Counted from the first letter of the stretch, positions 42,843 through 52,251 are shown. The stretch is 64,000 nucleotides of DNA from Loktanella sp. (GCA_017390475.1 JAFPBO010000051.1:372001-436000); one strand, 5' to 3'. Notes: generated by a model from the letters alone, not told the origin. Made by a program: numbers and translations.

Positions 42843-44135
42843 TTACAGTCGGGCGGCCAGCCGGGTCTGCGCCTGTTCCAGCGCCTGTTCCGGGGTGGCG
42901 ACGCGGCGGACGATATTGTCGACCGCGCTTTGCATGGTTTCGCCGACCAGCCGGTCATTGGTGTTCAGCGTCCATGGCGACATGGTCGCCTGCACCTCGG
43001 CAAAGACGGTGTTGACGTTCTGCCCGGCGTAATAGGGATCTTCGAAATTGATCCATTCGGCACTGCCTGCGGGCAGATAGCCAGGGTACAGATCGTCATT
43101 CTGGTATTGCTGTTTGAGGCTTTCGTCATCGGTGACCAGCCAGTGGATAAAGGCCCATGCCGCCTCTTTATTCTGCGAGGTTTCCAGAATGCCGATGTGA
43201 TCGCCGCCATAATTCCAGGCGCGGTTGCCGGTGTCATCTGCCGGGATCGGGGACACACCCCATTTGCCCGCATCATCCGGGGCAAAGGCACGTTTCAACA
43301 GACCGCCGAACCAATTGCCCGACATGATCGTCGCGATCTGGCCATTGCCAAAGGCGGATTGCCATTCCGGCGACCACATCACGAAAGGCGAGATCAACCC
43401 CGCCTCTGCCGCCGCATCGACCAGATCGAGGCCGTCGCGGATCACGGCATGATCCAGTTGCAGATTGCCGTCGGCGTCAAACCAGCTGACCCCGGCCTGC
43501 CCCATCCGGGCGGTCAGGATTTCGATACCATTGGCGATCATCCAGCGTTCATTGGGCCGGACAAGCTGCGCGCCGCCTTCGATCAGGGCGGGCCAGGTGG
43601 CGAATTGATCTGCCACTGCATCGGGGTCCGATGGCAGGCCGACCGCGTCAAAGATATCGCGGCGATAGAACAACGCGCCGGGGCCGGTATGTTTGGGCAG
43701 GGCGACGATCTTGCCCTCGGCTGTGGTGACGTTTTCGACGGTGAAATCCGCGAAATCGGCCAGCAGGCTGCCCGCGTTATAGGGCTCTGCCGCCAGATCG
43801 ACCCATTGCGGGCGCTGCGCCAGCAAGGCCAGTTCGTTGATCTCGATCATCGCGACATCGGGGCCAGAGCCGGACAGTAACGCGCGCTGCACGGTGTTGA
43901 GGTAATTGGAATTGGCATTGGGAAAGCCCTGCACCTCGACCCGGATATTGGGATAGGCGGCGTTGAAGGCGGGCAGCAATGCGTTGATCGTGCGGTCATT
44001 ATTGGGCCAGGTCCAGACCGTGATTGACGCGCTCATATTCGGGTCCACCTGCAAAGGCGCGCCTTGCGCCCAGCCGGGCCGTGCGGCCAGTGCCATCAGC
44101 CCCGAGGCCAGCATCATACGTCTTGTCAGTTCCAT
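42843..44135 (-). CDS. Sugar ABC transporter substrate-binding protein (family 1)
   Basis: A 430-residue MalE/UgpB-like periplasmic protein. A twin-arginine-like start MELTRRMMLASGLMALAA precedes a cleavage site near WAQGA. The body has ITVWTWPNNDRTINALLPAF, SGSGPDVAMIEINELALLAQ and GQIATIMSGNWFGGLLKRAF. It should bind the oligosaccharide passed to the two permeases encoded just upstream. 35 bases separate it from the permease stop. Confidence 0.92.
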   Translation of the reverse strand: MELTRRMMLASGLMALAARPGWAQGAPLQVDPNMSASITVWTWPNNDRTINALLPAFNAAYPNIRVEVQGFPNANSNYLNTVQRALLSGSGPDVAMIEINELALLAQRPQWVDLAAEPYNAGSLLADFADFTVENVTTAEGKIVALPKHTGPGALFYRRDIFDAVGLPSDPDAVADQFATWPALIEGGAQLVRPNERWMIANGIEILTARMGQAGVSWFDADGNLQLDHAVIRDGLDLVDAAAEAGLISPFVMWSPEWQSAFGNGQIATIMSGNWFGGLLKRAFAPDDAGKWGVSPIPADDTGNRAWNYGGDHIGILETSQNKEAAWAFIHWLVTDDESLKQQYQNDDLYPGYLPAGSAEWINFEDPYYAGQNVNTVFAEVQATMSPWTLNTNDRLVGETMQSAVDNIVRRVATPEQALEQAQTRLAARL

Positions 44136-44170
44136 CGTTTCCTCCCTTTGGATTGATCGTATCGTCGTCG

Positions 44171-45013
44171 TTACTTGACCGCCCCCGATGTCAGCCCCGC
44201 GATGAATTGCCGCGACAGCAGCGCGAACAGGATGAACACCGGCACCAGCCCGATCAGCGTGGCCAGCATGACAGCGGGCGTGTCCGAATAATGCGTCTGT
44301 GACAGCATGGTCAGCGCCAGCGGCACGGTGAATTTCGTGCCATCGCCCAGCACCACCAAAGGCAGTTGGAAATCATTCCAGGTGCTGATCACGGTCCAGA
44401 CACCCAGCGCCGCCAGACCGGGCCGGATGATCGGCAGCACCACATAAAAGAAGGTCGCAATCGGGCCGGAATTATCCATCTCGGCGGCTTCATAAAGCTC
44501 ATGCGGGATCGAGGAGCCGATATAGGTATACATCCAGATCACCCCGAAGCCTGACGCCATCGCAGGCACGATCAATGGCCAGAAGGTGTTGAGCCAGCCG
44601 AGCCAGCTCATCTGCAGAAAGAACGGGATCAGCGCCAGTGAAGGTGGGAAAAACAGCGTGGCAAAGGTCATGGCGAGCAGGAACCTATGCCCCGGCCGCC
44701 CGGCGTAACGCGCCAGACCATATCCCGCCAAGGCCGAGATCAGCACCAGACCCACGGTTTTCGGCAGCACGACGATCAGGCTGTTCCAGATCGGGCGCAA
44801 AGGCGGAAACACCGCCTCGATCCGGCTGTAATTGACGAAAAGCTGATCGCCGAACCAGATCGGCGGCGGGAACTGGAACACCTCTGGCAGGGTGCGGGTC
44901 GCGAAAACGGCGGTCCAGTACAAGGGCAGCACAAAGAACAGCGACAGCACGATCATGCCAAGGGTCAGGACAAGGTTCCACCGGGTTTCGCGATTGCGCC
45001 AAAGACGTTTCAT
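44171..45013 (-). CDS. Sugar ABC transporter permease (MalG type)
   Basis: A 280-residue membrane protein with six hydrophobic segments and the EAA-type loop EAAEMDNSGPIATFFYVVLP, where the ATPase docks. It overlaps the other permease gene by 4 bases (45013/45010). Together they form the channel of the galactoside transporter. Confidence 0.92.
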   Translation of the reverse strand: MKRLWRNRETRWNLVLTLGMIVLSLFFVLPLYWTAVFATRTLPEVFQFPPPIWFGDQLFVNYSRIEAVFPPLRPIWNSLIVVLPKTVGLVLISALAGYGLARYAGRPGHRFLLAMTFATLFFPPSLALIPFFLQMSWLGWLNTFWPLIVPAMASGFGVIWMYTYIGSSIPHELYEAAEMDNSGPIATFFYVVLPIIRPGLAALGVWTVISTWNDFQLPLVVLGDGTKFTVPLALTMLSQTHYSDTPAVMLATLIGLVPVFILFALLSRQFIAGLTSGAVK

Positions 45014-45909
45014 CGTGTGGCCCCCATGCCTGCGCTGATCCGGCGATAAAGCAGCGTCATCGCCACCACGGCGGCGAAAATGTACCAGCTGACCGCGGCC
45101 CCGAGGCCAAAGTCAAACTGCGTGAAAGCGGTGGCATACAGATACATGCCCAGCGTCGTTGCCGCATTGTCAGTACCGCCCAAACCTTGGGTCAGGACGA
45201 AAGGTTCGTCGAACATCTGCAGACCGCCCAAGGTTGCCGTGATGATCGAAAACGCCAGCGCGGGCGCCAACAGCGGCAGGGTGATCCGGCTGAACACCGA
45301 CCAGCGGCTGACGCCTTCCAGACGGGCGGCCTCATAGATATCGCGGGGGATCGCCTGCAATCCGGCCAGAAAGATGATCATATGCCAGCCGGTCCAGCGC
45401 CAGATCACCAGCAGGATGACCAGCGGCTTGATCCAGAATTCGGAATCGAACCAGCTGAAAAATGTCGGCGTGCCGGTGATTTCACCGATCAGCATATTCA
45501 CCAGCCCGCCATTGGCGGTGAAAAACACCCGCAGGATGATCGCCGCAATCGCAGGGGCGACCAACAGCGGCAGCAGGAACACCAGCCGGAAATAATTGCG
45601 GCCAAACAGCGCATATTCATTGATCAGGACCGCCAGGGTCAGCGCCAGACCGCAGGTGAACAGCGTCGACCAGAACCAGACATGCACAGTGTTCCAGACC
45701 GCCTTGCGGAACACAGGATCACCCAGCGCGGTGCTGTAATTGTCCAGCCCCACGAAACGCGGCGGCGAAAATCCGTCCCAGTCATGCACGCCGAGCCAGG
45801 CGGAAAACAGCACCGGAAACACCGAAAACGCCAGAAAGATCACCAGAAACGGGGTCATGGTCAGCCATAGCGGCCCCGCACCTTGCATCAGCTTTGGTCG
45901 ATAACTCAT
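45010..45909 (-). CDS. Sugar ABC transporter permease (MalF type)
   Basis: A 299-residue permease with six hydrophobic segments and the EAA loop EAARLEGVSRWSVFSRITLP. It is the first gene of the seven-gene minus-strand operon that ends with the SDR gene at 37118, and starts 199 bases from the divergent FadR-type regulator gene, which presumably controls it. Confidence 0.92.
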   Translation of the reverse strand: MSYRPKLMQGAGPLWLTMTPFLVIFLAFSVFPVLFSAWLGVHDWDGFSPPRFVGLDNYSTALGDPVFRKAVWNTVHVWFWSTLFTCGLALTLAVLINEYALFGRNYFRLVFLLPLLVAPAIAAIILRVFFTANGGLVNMLIGEITGTPTFFSWFDSEFWIKPLVILLVIWRWTGWHMIIFLAGLQAIPRDIYEAARLEGVSRWSVFSRITLPLLAPALAFSIITATLGGLQMFDEPFVLTQGLGGTDNAATTLGMYLYATAFTQFDFGLGAAVSWYIFAAVVAMTLLYRRISAGMGATR

Positions 45910-45938
45910 GGTCCCCCCGCCCCTCCCCGACTGGTTCT

Positions 45939-45952
45939 GACAAAGTATTGTC
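45939..45952. promoter_or_regulatory. Small inverted repeat between the sugar operon and its regulator
   Basis: GACAA-AGTA-TTGTC lies 30 bases before the permease start in the 198-base divergent region (45910-46107). FadR-subfamily GntR regulators bind short inverted repeats of this size near their own gene, so it is a candidate operator for the neighbouring regulator. The arms are only 5 bp. Confidence 0.4.
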
Positions 45953-46107
45953 GGATGAATGGGGGTCCGTCAAGCATTAATCAGACTAATGAGGATCACA
46001 GGTGTTCTGACGCTGCTATGAAAGGGTTTCAGCGAAAAAACCGCTTGGTTGACGGTCTTTGCAGGTGCAGCTATGCATTGATATGTATGATGAATGAGGC
46101 GGAATGA

Positions 46108-46836
46108 ATGACGGATGACGGCAGCCTGGCCAGTCGCGGCAAACCGCGCGTGCATAAGCAGACGGTGAAAACGCTGGCGTTTTCGATTCTGCGCGGCGAT
46201 TTTCCTGCCGGGCATGTGCTGCCGCCGGAAACTGAATTATGCGACACATTGGGCATCAGCCGCAGTGCTTTGCGCGAATCGATCCGGGCGCTGAAAGACA
46301 AGGGCATGCTAGTCGCCCGCCCGCGCCATGGCACGATCGTCCAGCCGCGCAGTGCCTGGCAATTGCTGGATGCCGATCTGCTGAGCTGGTCGATGGAGAT
46401 TGATCCGGGTGCCGAATTCGTGCTGTCACTGTTCGAGGCGCGGCAGGTGATCGAACCCGCCGCCGCAAGGCTGTCGGCCCTGCGCGCCACGCCGGATGAT
46501 CTGGCAGCGCTGGAAACCGCCTTTGCCGATATGACCAGGGCCAAGGCCGCCGGTGATTTCCCGCGTTTCAACGAGGCCGATATCGCCTTTCATCTGGCGC
46601 TGTTGCGGGCGTCCTCGAATGTGGTGTTCATCCAGTTGTCGAATATGATCGGCACCGCGTTGGCGATTGCCTTTCGGATGTCGATTGCCCGCGCCCGCGA
46701 ACCCGGCGCGTCCCTGTCCAAACATGGCGATCTGATCACGATGATCCGCGCCCGCGATCCGGTCGGGGCAGAAAACATGATGTCACGGCTGCTGGCGATT
46801 GCCGCGATTGATCTGGGGCTGAATGGCGGGGAATGA
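46108..46836 (+). CDS. FadR-subfamily GntR transcriptional regulator
   Basis: A 242-residue regulator. The N-terminal winged helix (about 15-80) has VLPPETELCDTLGISRSALR and KGMLVARPRHGTIVQP; the C-terminal FCD ligand domain (about 95-230) has EARQVIEPAAARLSA and metal-site histidines in ADIAFHLALLRAS and LSKHGDLITMI. It is divergent from the galactoside/galactonate operon, so it likely acts as a repressor released by galactonate or a relative, as DgoR does in enteric bacteria. Confidence 0.88.
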   Translation: MTDDGSLASRGKPRVHKQTVKTLAFSILRGDFPAGHVLPPETELCDTLGISRSALRESIRALKDKGMLVARPRHGTIVQPRSAWQLLDADLLSWSMEIDPGAEFVLSLFEARQVIEPAAARLSALRATPDDLAALETAFADMTRAKAAGDFPRFNEADIAFHLALLRASSNVVFIQLSNMIGTALAIAFRMSIARAREPGASLSKHGDLITMIRARDPVGAENMMSRLLAIAAIDLGLNGGE

Positions 46837-47159
46837 TGGGGGGAAAGAGGTCGGGGAGAACCCCGACCTACATAATGGGAGCGACGACACGCCGTCGCGC
46901 GGGGTTTACCACGCCGCCGGGACCCAGATCGGGCGCACCCCGACCCGCCAAACGAGCAACGACACACCGTGTATGCCGGGATTCACCCCGCCGGGGGCGG
47001 CTGCGGGGTCTTTGCACAAAAAGACCGCCCCGGGATCCCCGGCGCGGTCTGGTACTGATCAAATCGCTTCTTTCAATGTAAACTCGTTTACGCGTTTCAC
47101 TGAAAACCCGATATATTCACGCGACATAGATTGATTGACCCAAAGTCAACCCGGTTCGC
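46837..47159. repeat. Intergenic region with palindromic repeat, terminator and small palindrome
   Basis: Between convergent genes no coding region is seen. GGTCGGGG-AGAA-CCCCGACC at 46849-46868 is a copy of the element found at 36884 and 50550, followed by degraded copies to about 46995. A terminator for the yceI gene lies at 47018-47050. GTAAAC-TC-GTTTAC at 47078-47091 is a perfect 14-base palindrome with no gene start next to it; its purpose is unknown. Confidence 0.7.
47018..47050 (-). terminator. Rho-independent terminator of the secreted YceI gene
   Basis: AGACCGC and GCGGTCT pair around a GC-rich loop that can fold further (CCCGGGATCCCCGG). On the minus strand the stem is followed by TTTTTG. 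It lies 110 bases beyond the yceI stop. Confidence 0.7.
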
Positions 47160-47729
47160 TTACTCGGCCAGCATCGCCTCGATCGAGATCATGACCTGCA
47201 CTTCGTCGCTGATGAATGGCGCGAAGGCACCCAGTTCATAATCAGAGCGCAGCAGGGTGGTGGTGGCGTCGAAACCGGCCCATTCACGGTTTTCCATCGG
47301 ATGCATGCCGGCCTGGTTCAGTTTGGCATCCAGCACGACTTCGTTCGTCACGCCGTTCAGGGTCAGATCGCCGGTGATCAGGGCGGTGTCGTCGCCGGTG
47401 ACTTCGATACCGGTCGAGGTGAAGGAAACGGTTTCGTCATCAGCAGCGTCAAAGAAATCGGCGCTCATGAAATGTTCGAAACGGCCTTCCCAACCGGTCA
47501 GCATGGTGCGGACGGGGAATTCGACGGCGACAGAAGAGGCGGCAGGATCTTCCTGGTTGAAGGTGATCTCACCCTCGAAACCGGAGAACATGCCATAGGT
47601 GGTGGAAAAGCCAAGGTGGTCATAGGTGAACACGATCTGGCTGTGGCTGGCGTCCAGCACGTAATCCTGCGCAAAGGCAGGGACGGCGGCAAAAGTTGTC
47701 AGGGCTGCGGCGGCAAAGAGGTTTTTCAT
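47160..47729 (-). CDS. YceI family periplasmic protein
   Basis: A 189-residue secreted lipocalin-like protein. The ATG at 47729 starts a signal peptide (MKNLFAAAALTTFAAVPAFA, cut before QDY). Mature features are LDASHSQIVFTYDHLGFSTT, MSADFFDAADDETVSFTST and a C-terminal LRSDYELGAFAPFISDEVQV. The family binds polyisoprenoids. No operon partner; it is divergent from the ribosomal operon. Confidence 0.92.
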   Translation of the reverse strand: MKNLFAAAALTTFAAVPAFAQDYVLDASHSQIVFTYDHLGFSTTYGMFSGFEGEITFNQEDPAASSVAVEFPVRTMLTGWEGRFEHFMSADFFDAADDETVSFTSTGIEVTGDDTALITGDLTLNGVTNEVVLDAKLNQAGMHPMENREWAGFDATTTLLRSDYELGAFAPFISDEVQVMISIEAMLAE

Positions 47730-47998
47730 TTGGATGCTCCGGTTGGGCGTTTCATGTGTGCTGCTTATAGAGTTACCCCCCCACCCCGCCGCAATCCCGC
47801 AGGAATGCACATGACTTGTTCAGCCTGACACCGGGCGGTTTCCCGCTGCCGCCAAACGGGCTTGCATCGCGGGCCAGCCTGCGTATAAGGCCCCATCCTT
47901 CTGTGTATTGTTATGAACTGCGCAGACTCTCGTGGCTGGGGTGCAGAAGGGTCACTGCCCCGCCTTTGAAATGCGCTGAGAAAAGAACTGGAGTATAC

Positions 47999-48382
47999 AT
48001 GCCGCTATATGAGCATGTGATGATTGCGCGTCAGGACTTGTCCAACACGCAAGCCGAAGCCTTGATCGAACATTTCGGCACGGTGCTGACCGATAACGGC
48101 GGCAAGCTGCTGGAAAACGAATATTGGGGCGTCAAAACGATGGCCTATAAGATCAACAAGAACCGCAAGGGCCACTACGCCCTGCTGCGCACCGACGCCC
48201 CTGCCCCTGCGATCCAGGAAATGGAACGTCTGATGCGCCTGCATGATGACGTCATGCGTGTGCTGACCATCAAGGTCGATGCCCACGAAGACGGCCCATC
48301 GGTGCAGATGCAAAAGCGCGAAGAGCGCGGTGACCGGGGCGACCGTCCTGACCGTGGCGGCGAACGCCGCGAACGTCGTTGA
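47999..48382 (+). CDS. rpsF: Ribosomal protein bS6
   Basis: A 127-residue bS6 with the standard fold start MPLYEHVMIARQDLSNTQAE and KTMAYKINKNRKGHYALL, and a charged C-terminal tail rich in Arg, Gly and Asp. ATG at 47999 follows CTGGAG. First gene of rpsF-rpsR-rplI. Confidence 0.97.
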   Translation: MPLYEHVMIARQDLSNTQAEALIEHFGTVLTDNGGKLLENEYWGVKTMAYKINKNRKGHYALLRTDAPAPAIQEMERLMRLHDDVMRVLTIKVDAHEDGPSVQMQKREERGDRGDRPDRGGERRERR

Positions 48383-48401
48383 TCATTAAAGGATAGCAAT
48401 C

Positions 48402-48629
48402 ATGGCAACCAAACCATTCTTCCGCCGTCGCAAGTCCGATCCATTCGAAGGCGATGACGCCCCGAAGATCGACTATAAAGACACCCGCACCCTGCAGCGC
48501 TATATCTCTGAGCGTGGCAAGATCGTGCCAGCCCGTATCACCGCTGTCGGTTCCAAGAACCAGCGCGCTCTCGCCCGTGCGATCAAGCGTGCCCGGTTCC
48601 TGGCCCTGCTGCCCTATGCTGTTAAGTAA
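48402..48629 (+). CDS. rpsR: Ribosomal protein bS18
   Basis: A 75-residue bS18 of normal length: [20 protein letters not shown] and [18 protein letters not shown]. It pairs with bS6 on the small-subunit platform. It lies 19 bases after rpsF and 11 before rplI. Confidence 0.98.
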   Translation: MATKPFFRRRKSDPFEGDDAPKIDYKDTRTLQRYISERGKIVPARITAVGSKNQRALARAIKRARFLALLPYAVK

Positions 48630-48640
48630 GGACATCTGAC

Positions 48641-49228
48641 ATGGATATCATTCTACTCGAACGCGTGGCAAAGCTCGGCCAGATGGGCGAAGTCGTGTCC
48701 GTCAAGGACGGCTATGCCCGCAACTATCTGCTGGCCCAGGGCAAGGCCCTGCGCGTGAACAAGGCCAACCTTGCACGTTTTGAGGCTGACAAAGCCCAGA
48801 TGGAAGCCCGCAACCTGGAATCCAAGAAAGAAGCTGAAGCCTTGGGCGAAAAGCTCGATGGTCAGACTTTCGTGGTGATCCGCTCTGCCTCTGACGGTGG
48901 TGCGCTTTACGGGTCGGTCACGACACGTGACGCCGCCGAAGCCGCCACGGCTGACGGTTTCTCTGTCGACAAGAAACAGGTTGTGCTGAAAGGCGCGATC
49001 AAGGATCTGGGCCTGCATGACGTTGATGTCGTGCTGCACCCCGAGGTCACTGTGACGGTCACGCTGAACATTGCGCGTTCGCGCGAAGAGGCTGAACTGC
49101 AGGCCGCCGGGAAATCCATCGCCGAACTGGCTGCCGAAGAAGAGGCTGCTGCTGAATTCGAAATTCAGGAATTGTTCGACGATATCGGCAGCGCTGCTGA
49201 CGAATTCGGCGACGACGACGACAAGTAA
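48641..49228 (+). CDS. rplI: Ribosomal protein bL9
   Basis: A 195-residue bL9. The N-terminal domain has [20 protein letters not shown] and [15 protein letters not shown]; the C-terminal rRNA-binding domain follows a long helix. The last 40 residues are an acidic tail (many Glu, Ala and Asp) that makes it longer than the approximately 150-residue enterobacterial protein, a feature of this bacterial class. Confidence 0.97.
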   Translation: MDIILLERVAKLGQMGEVVSVKDGYARNYLLAQGKALRVNKANLARFEADKAQMEARNLESKKEAEALGEKLDGQTFVVIRSASDGGALYGSVTTRDAAEAATADGFSVDKKQVVLKGAIKDLGLHDVDVVLHPEVTVTVTLNIARSREEAELQAAGKSIAELAAEEEAAAEFEIQELFDDIGSAADEFGDDDDK

Positions 49229-49251
49229 TCTGATCTTTGACCGCAAAATTG

Positions 49252-49283
49252 GGGCCGCTTGCAGATGCAGGCGGCCCTTTTTT
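49252..49283 (+). terminator. Rho-independent terminator of rpsF-rpsR-rplI
   Basis: An 11-bp stem (GGGCCGCTTGC with GCAGGCGGCCC, one G-U pair), loop AGAT, and six T residues directly after it, 23 bases beyond the rplI stop. Confidence 0.92.
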
Positions 49284-49395
49284 ATGGCCGCGTGGTGCGC
49301 GCCAGCATGCACCTGACATGACAATCTTGTTATGGAACCTCGCCTTATCCCTGTTGTTAACCAGATATTGATGGGAACGATATAAAAGAGGGAAT

Positions 49396-50538
49396 ATGAT
49401 GACCAAATTCACAGCATTCACCACCGCAACGGCGATCATGGTCGCGGCACCTGCTTTTGCGCAGAATTACACGCATGAGGTTCTTGCCGAAGGGTTGGAA
49501 CGGCCCTGGGCGATGGAATTTCTGCCAAATGGCGATGACATTCTGATGACCGGCCGTAACGGAACATTCTTTCTGTACGAAGCGGCCACTGGCGACGTGA
49601 CCGAACTGGGCGGCGCGCCGGATGTGGCGACAGCCGGTCAGGGCGGGTTGCTGGATATCGCATTGGCCCCGGATTTCGAGACCAGCAATGTCGTCTACAT
49701 GACATGGTCCGGCGCGGTTGACGGCGGCACCACCACGCATCTGGGCCGCGGCACGCTGGATCTGGCGGCAGGGGAAGTGACGAATGTCGAAACCCTGTTT
49801 CAGGTCAGCCCCGGTGTGGACAGCAATGCGCATTACGGGTCGCGCATCGTATTTCATGACGGGCATATCTTTATGGGCACCGGCGACCGCAACAACAAGG
49901 ATTTCGGCCCCGAACATATCGCCCAGAATATCGCGACAGAAAATGGCAGCGTCCTGCGCCTGACGATGGATGGCGAAGCCCCCGCCGATAACCCATTCGT
50001 CGATATCGCAGGGGCAGCACCGGCGATCTGGTCCTATGGCCACCGCAATATTCAGGCGATGACAGTGCATCCTGATACCGGCGCGATCTGGCTGGCCGAA
50101 CATGGCGAAGCGGGCGGAGATGAGATCAATGTCGTCCAGCGCGGTGAAAATTACGGCTGGCCGCTGGCCGCTTATGGCGTGGATTACCGCACCGGTGAAC
50201 AATTCGCCGCGGTGCATCAGGATGGTGACGGTTTTGTCGCGCCGGTGTATAATTGGGGTCCGGGCCGCGACGACCATTTCCCGCCCTCAGGCATGGCGTT
50301 TTATGACGGCGATGCCTTCCCCGACTGGCAGGGTCATTTGATGGTGGGCAACCTGTTCCATGAATATCTGGGCCTGTTCGCGGTGGATGGTGACGACGTG
50401 TCAGCCCCCGCGCGCCTGCTGGAAGGCGAAGGCCACCGCATCCGCGACGTGAAGGTGGGACCGAATGACGGGTTCATCTATGTGCTGGGCGATGGCGATT
50501 CTGCGCCGCTGCTGCGGATTACACCCAGCGAAGGGTGA
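49396..50538 (+). CDS. PQQ-dependent soluble aldose sugar dehydrogenase family protein
   Basis: A 380-residue secreted beta-propeller of the soluble glucose/aldose dehydrogenase (YliI/Asd) family. A signal peptide (TAFTTATAIMVAAPAFA) precedes HEVLAEGLERPWAMEFLPNG; family marks are GQGGLLDIALAPDF, HYGSRIVFHDGHIFMGTGDR, IWSYGHRNIQAMTVHP and WLAEHGEAGGDEIN, covering the cofactor and calcium residues (His, Arg-Asn, Gly-Asp). It would oxidise sugars in the periplasm. A second ATG 3 bases on (49399) is better spaced from GAGGG and may be the true start. Repeats follow it. Confidence 0.88.
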   Translation: MMTKFTAFTTATAIMVAAPAFAQNYTHEVLAEGLERPWAMEFLPNGDDILMTGRNGTFFLYEAATGDVTELGGAPDVATAGQGGLLDIALAPDFETSNVVYMTWSGAVDGGTTTHLGRGTLDLAAGEVTNVETLFQVSPGVDSNAHYGSRIVFHDGHIFMGTGDRNNKDFGPEHIAQNIATENGSVLRLTMDGEAPADNPFVDIAGAAPAIWSYGHRNIQAMTVHPDTGAIWLAEHGEAGGDEINVVQRGENYGWPLAAYGVDYRTGEQFAAVHQDGDGFVAPVYNWGPGRDDHFPPSGMAFYDGDAFPDWQGHLMVGNLFHEYLGLFAVDGDDVSAPARLLEGEGHRIRDVKVGPNDGFIYVLGDGDSAPLLRITPSEG

Positions 50539-50762
50539 TTTGTTTTGTGGGTCGGGGAGAACCCCGACCTACATACCCATTCCAGGCAAAGAGAGCGTGA
50601 CCCGTAGGTCGGGGTTCACCCCGACACACACACGCATGCTAGGCAAAGGGTGAGCGGATGCCGTAGGTCGGGGTTCACCCCGACAAACACACACGCATGC
50701 CAGGCAAAGGGTGAGCGGATGCCGTAGGTCGGGGTTCACCCCGACACACCTACAGCACCAAC
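50539..50762. repeat. Cluster of palindromic repeats in tandem about 60-bp units
   Basis: The gap after the dehydrogenase gene consists of repeats. A hairpin GGTCGGGG-AGAA-CCCCGACC lies at 50550-50569. The palindrome GTAGGTCGGGGTTCACCCC starts at 50604, 50663 and 50724, with conserved DNA between copies (CACACGCATGC and AGGCAAAGGGTGAGCGGATG). The unit of 59-61 bases is repeated three times. No gene is visible. Confidence 0.88.
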
Positions 50763-50790
50763 AAAAAAGGGCACCCGAAGGTGCCCTTTT
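50763..50790 (-). terminator. Rho-independent terminator of trigger factor gene
   Basis: A perfect 11-bp stem AAAAGGGCACC/GGTGCCCTTTT with a 4-base loop; on the minus strand it ends in TTTTTT. It lies 20 bases beyond the tig stop. Confidence 0.92.
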
Positions 50791-50810
50791 CCACAAGCAT
50801 TTGCTTGTGT

Positions 50811-52142
50811 TTATTCTTCTTCCAGCTTTTCAACGGCTGCCTGCAAATCTTCCTTGCTGACTTCTTTTTCCGTCATCGTGGCGGCGTCAAAGATGTGATC
50901 GACCACCTTGTCCTCGAACAAAGGCGCCTGCAATTGCTGGCGGAATTGCGCATTCTGCTGAACAAACTCAAAGAACTGGCGTTCCTGACCCGGATATTGC
51001 CGCGCCTGATTCATGATCGACTGGGTCATTTCCTGATCGGTGACCTTGACCTCGGCCTTCTGGCCGATATCAGCCAGCAACAGCCCCAGTTTCACCCGGC
51101 GTTCGGCGAGCGATTTATGCTCATGCGTGGGGGTGATTTCGGGGTGATCATGGCCCTGCACGTCAGGGTTTTCTTCATGCCACAGCTGATGCGCGATCTG
51201 GTTCGCCTCGGCCTCGACCAAGGACGCGGGCAGGTCAAAGCTGACCTCTTTGTCCAAAGCATCCAGCAGCGCGCGTTTAGCCAAGGCGCGCGAGGCACCT
51301 TTGTATTCGGCTTCCAGACGGTCGGCGATCTGGGTTTTCAGCGCGGCAAGATCGTCAGCGCCGAATTTCTTGGCCAGCTCGTCGTCAATCTCGGGCGCTT
51401 TGGGCGCGCGGACTTCTTTGATCGTGCAGGTAAAGACGGCGGTTTTGCCGGCCAGATGCGGTGCCTGATAATCTTCGGGGAAGGTGACTTCGACGTCTTT
51501 CGTCTCGCCGGCCTTGACCTTCAGCAGGCCATCTTCAAAGCCGGGGATGAAGGAATTAGAGCCCAGCACCAAAGGATAATCTTCGGCGGTGCCGCCTTCG
51601 AATGCTTCGCCGTCAACCTTGCCGACAAAATCCAGAACGACCTGATCGTCCTTTTTCGCCTGGGTTTTCTTGGGCTCGTAGGACACGGCCTGCGGTGAGG
51701 CGGCCAGATTGTCCAGGGCTTCCTGCACGGCGGCGTCGTCAGCTTTGACAACCATACGTTCCAATTCGATTTTCGCGAAATCGACAGCCGGAATATCGGG
51801 CAGCTTTTCATAGGTCACATCGACCTGCACATCATCGCCAGGTTTCCAGTCCTGATTGGTCATCTTCATCTCGGGCTGGGCCGCGGGGCGGTCGCCGGAT
51901 GTATCCAGATGTTCGCGCACGGCATTGTCGATGCTGTCCTGCATCGCTTCGCCCATCAGGCGCTGGCCATGTTGCTTACGCAGCAATGCCATCGGGACCT
52001 TGCCCTTGCGGAAACCCTTCATCTCGATGCTGGGCTGGGCTTCTTTGAGCTTTTCTTCGACTTTCGCGTCCAGTTCAGCCGCCGTGACGGTGATGGCATA
52101 GCCGCGCTTGAGGCCTTCGTTCAGGGTCTCGGTGACCTGCAT
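50811..52142 (-). CDS. tig: Trigger factor (ribosome-bound chaperone)
   Basis: A 443-residue chaperone and peptidyl-prolyl isomerase. The ATG at 52142 gives [20 protein letters not shown]; the ribosome-binding signature [17 protein letters not shown] lies near residue 44, the FKBP domain from about 160 ([20 protein letters not shown]) and the C-terminal arms end in an acidic tail. AAGGA precedes the start. It holds nascent chains at the ribosome exit. tRNA-Leu lies 24 bases upstream on the same strand. Confidence 0.96.
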   Translation of the reverse strand: MQVTETLNEGLKRGYAITVTAAELDAKVEEKLKEAQPSIEMKGFRKGKVPMALLRKQHGQRLMGEAMQDSIDNAVREHLDTSGDRPAAQPEMKMTNQDWKPGDDVQVDVTYEKLPDIPAVDFAKIELERMVVKADDAAVQEALDNLAASPQAVSYEPKKTQAKKDDQVVLDFVGKVDGEAFEGGTAEDYPLVLGSNSFIPGFEDGLLKVKAGETKDVEVTFPEDYQAPHLAGKTAVFTCTIKEVRAPKAPEIDDELAKKFGADDLAALKTQIADRLEAEYKGASRALAKRALLDALDKEVSFDLPASLVEAEANQIAHQLWHEENPDVQGHDHPEITPTHEHKSLAERRVKLGLLLADIGQKAEVKVTDQEMTQSIMNQARQYPGQERQFFEFVQQNAQFRQQLQAPLFEDKVVDHIFDAATMTEKEVSKEDLQAAVEKLEEE

Positions 52143-52166
52143 GTGCTGTCCTTCTTTCAACTAACT

Positions 52167-52251
52167 TGGTGCGGGTGGAGGGACTTGAACCCCCACGCCT
52201 TGCGGCGCCAGAACCTAAATCTGGTGCGTCTACCAATTTCGCCACACCCGC
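52167..52251 (-). tRNA. tRNA-Leu (anticodon UAG)
   Basis: An 85-base class II tRNA on the minus strand. Acceptor arms GCGGGTG (from 52251) and CACCCGC pair fully; the anticodon arm CCAGA-TTTAGGT-TCTGG gives anticodon TAG; a variable arm CGCCGCAAGGCG and the T-arm GGGGGTTCAAGTCCCTC follow. The CCA end is encoded (52169-52167). No integrase or att-like repeat lies next to it. Confidence 0.95.

Noticed and set aside
40254..43880. A 1208-codon open frame on the + strand opposite the GH2 and binding-protein genes
   Set aside because: It is a GC-rich shadow frame with no recognisable motif, rich in Arg, Pro, Gln and Gly; the minus strand holds complete enzymes with catalytic residues.
47078..47091. 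GTAAAC-TC-GTTTAC palindrome as an operator
   Set aside because: It lies between two convergent genes with no start codon near it; without a transcript it cannot be assigned a control role.
50550..50750. Possible CRISPR array
   Set aside because: The repeats are themselves long palindromes, only three copies, and the DNA between them is conserved instead of variable; no cas genes nearby.
52167..52251. tRNA-Leu as an integration site
   Set aside because: No integrase or duplicated 3' tRNA fragment was seen on either side; neighbours are housekeeping genes.
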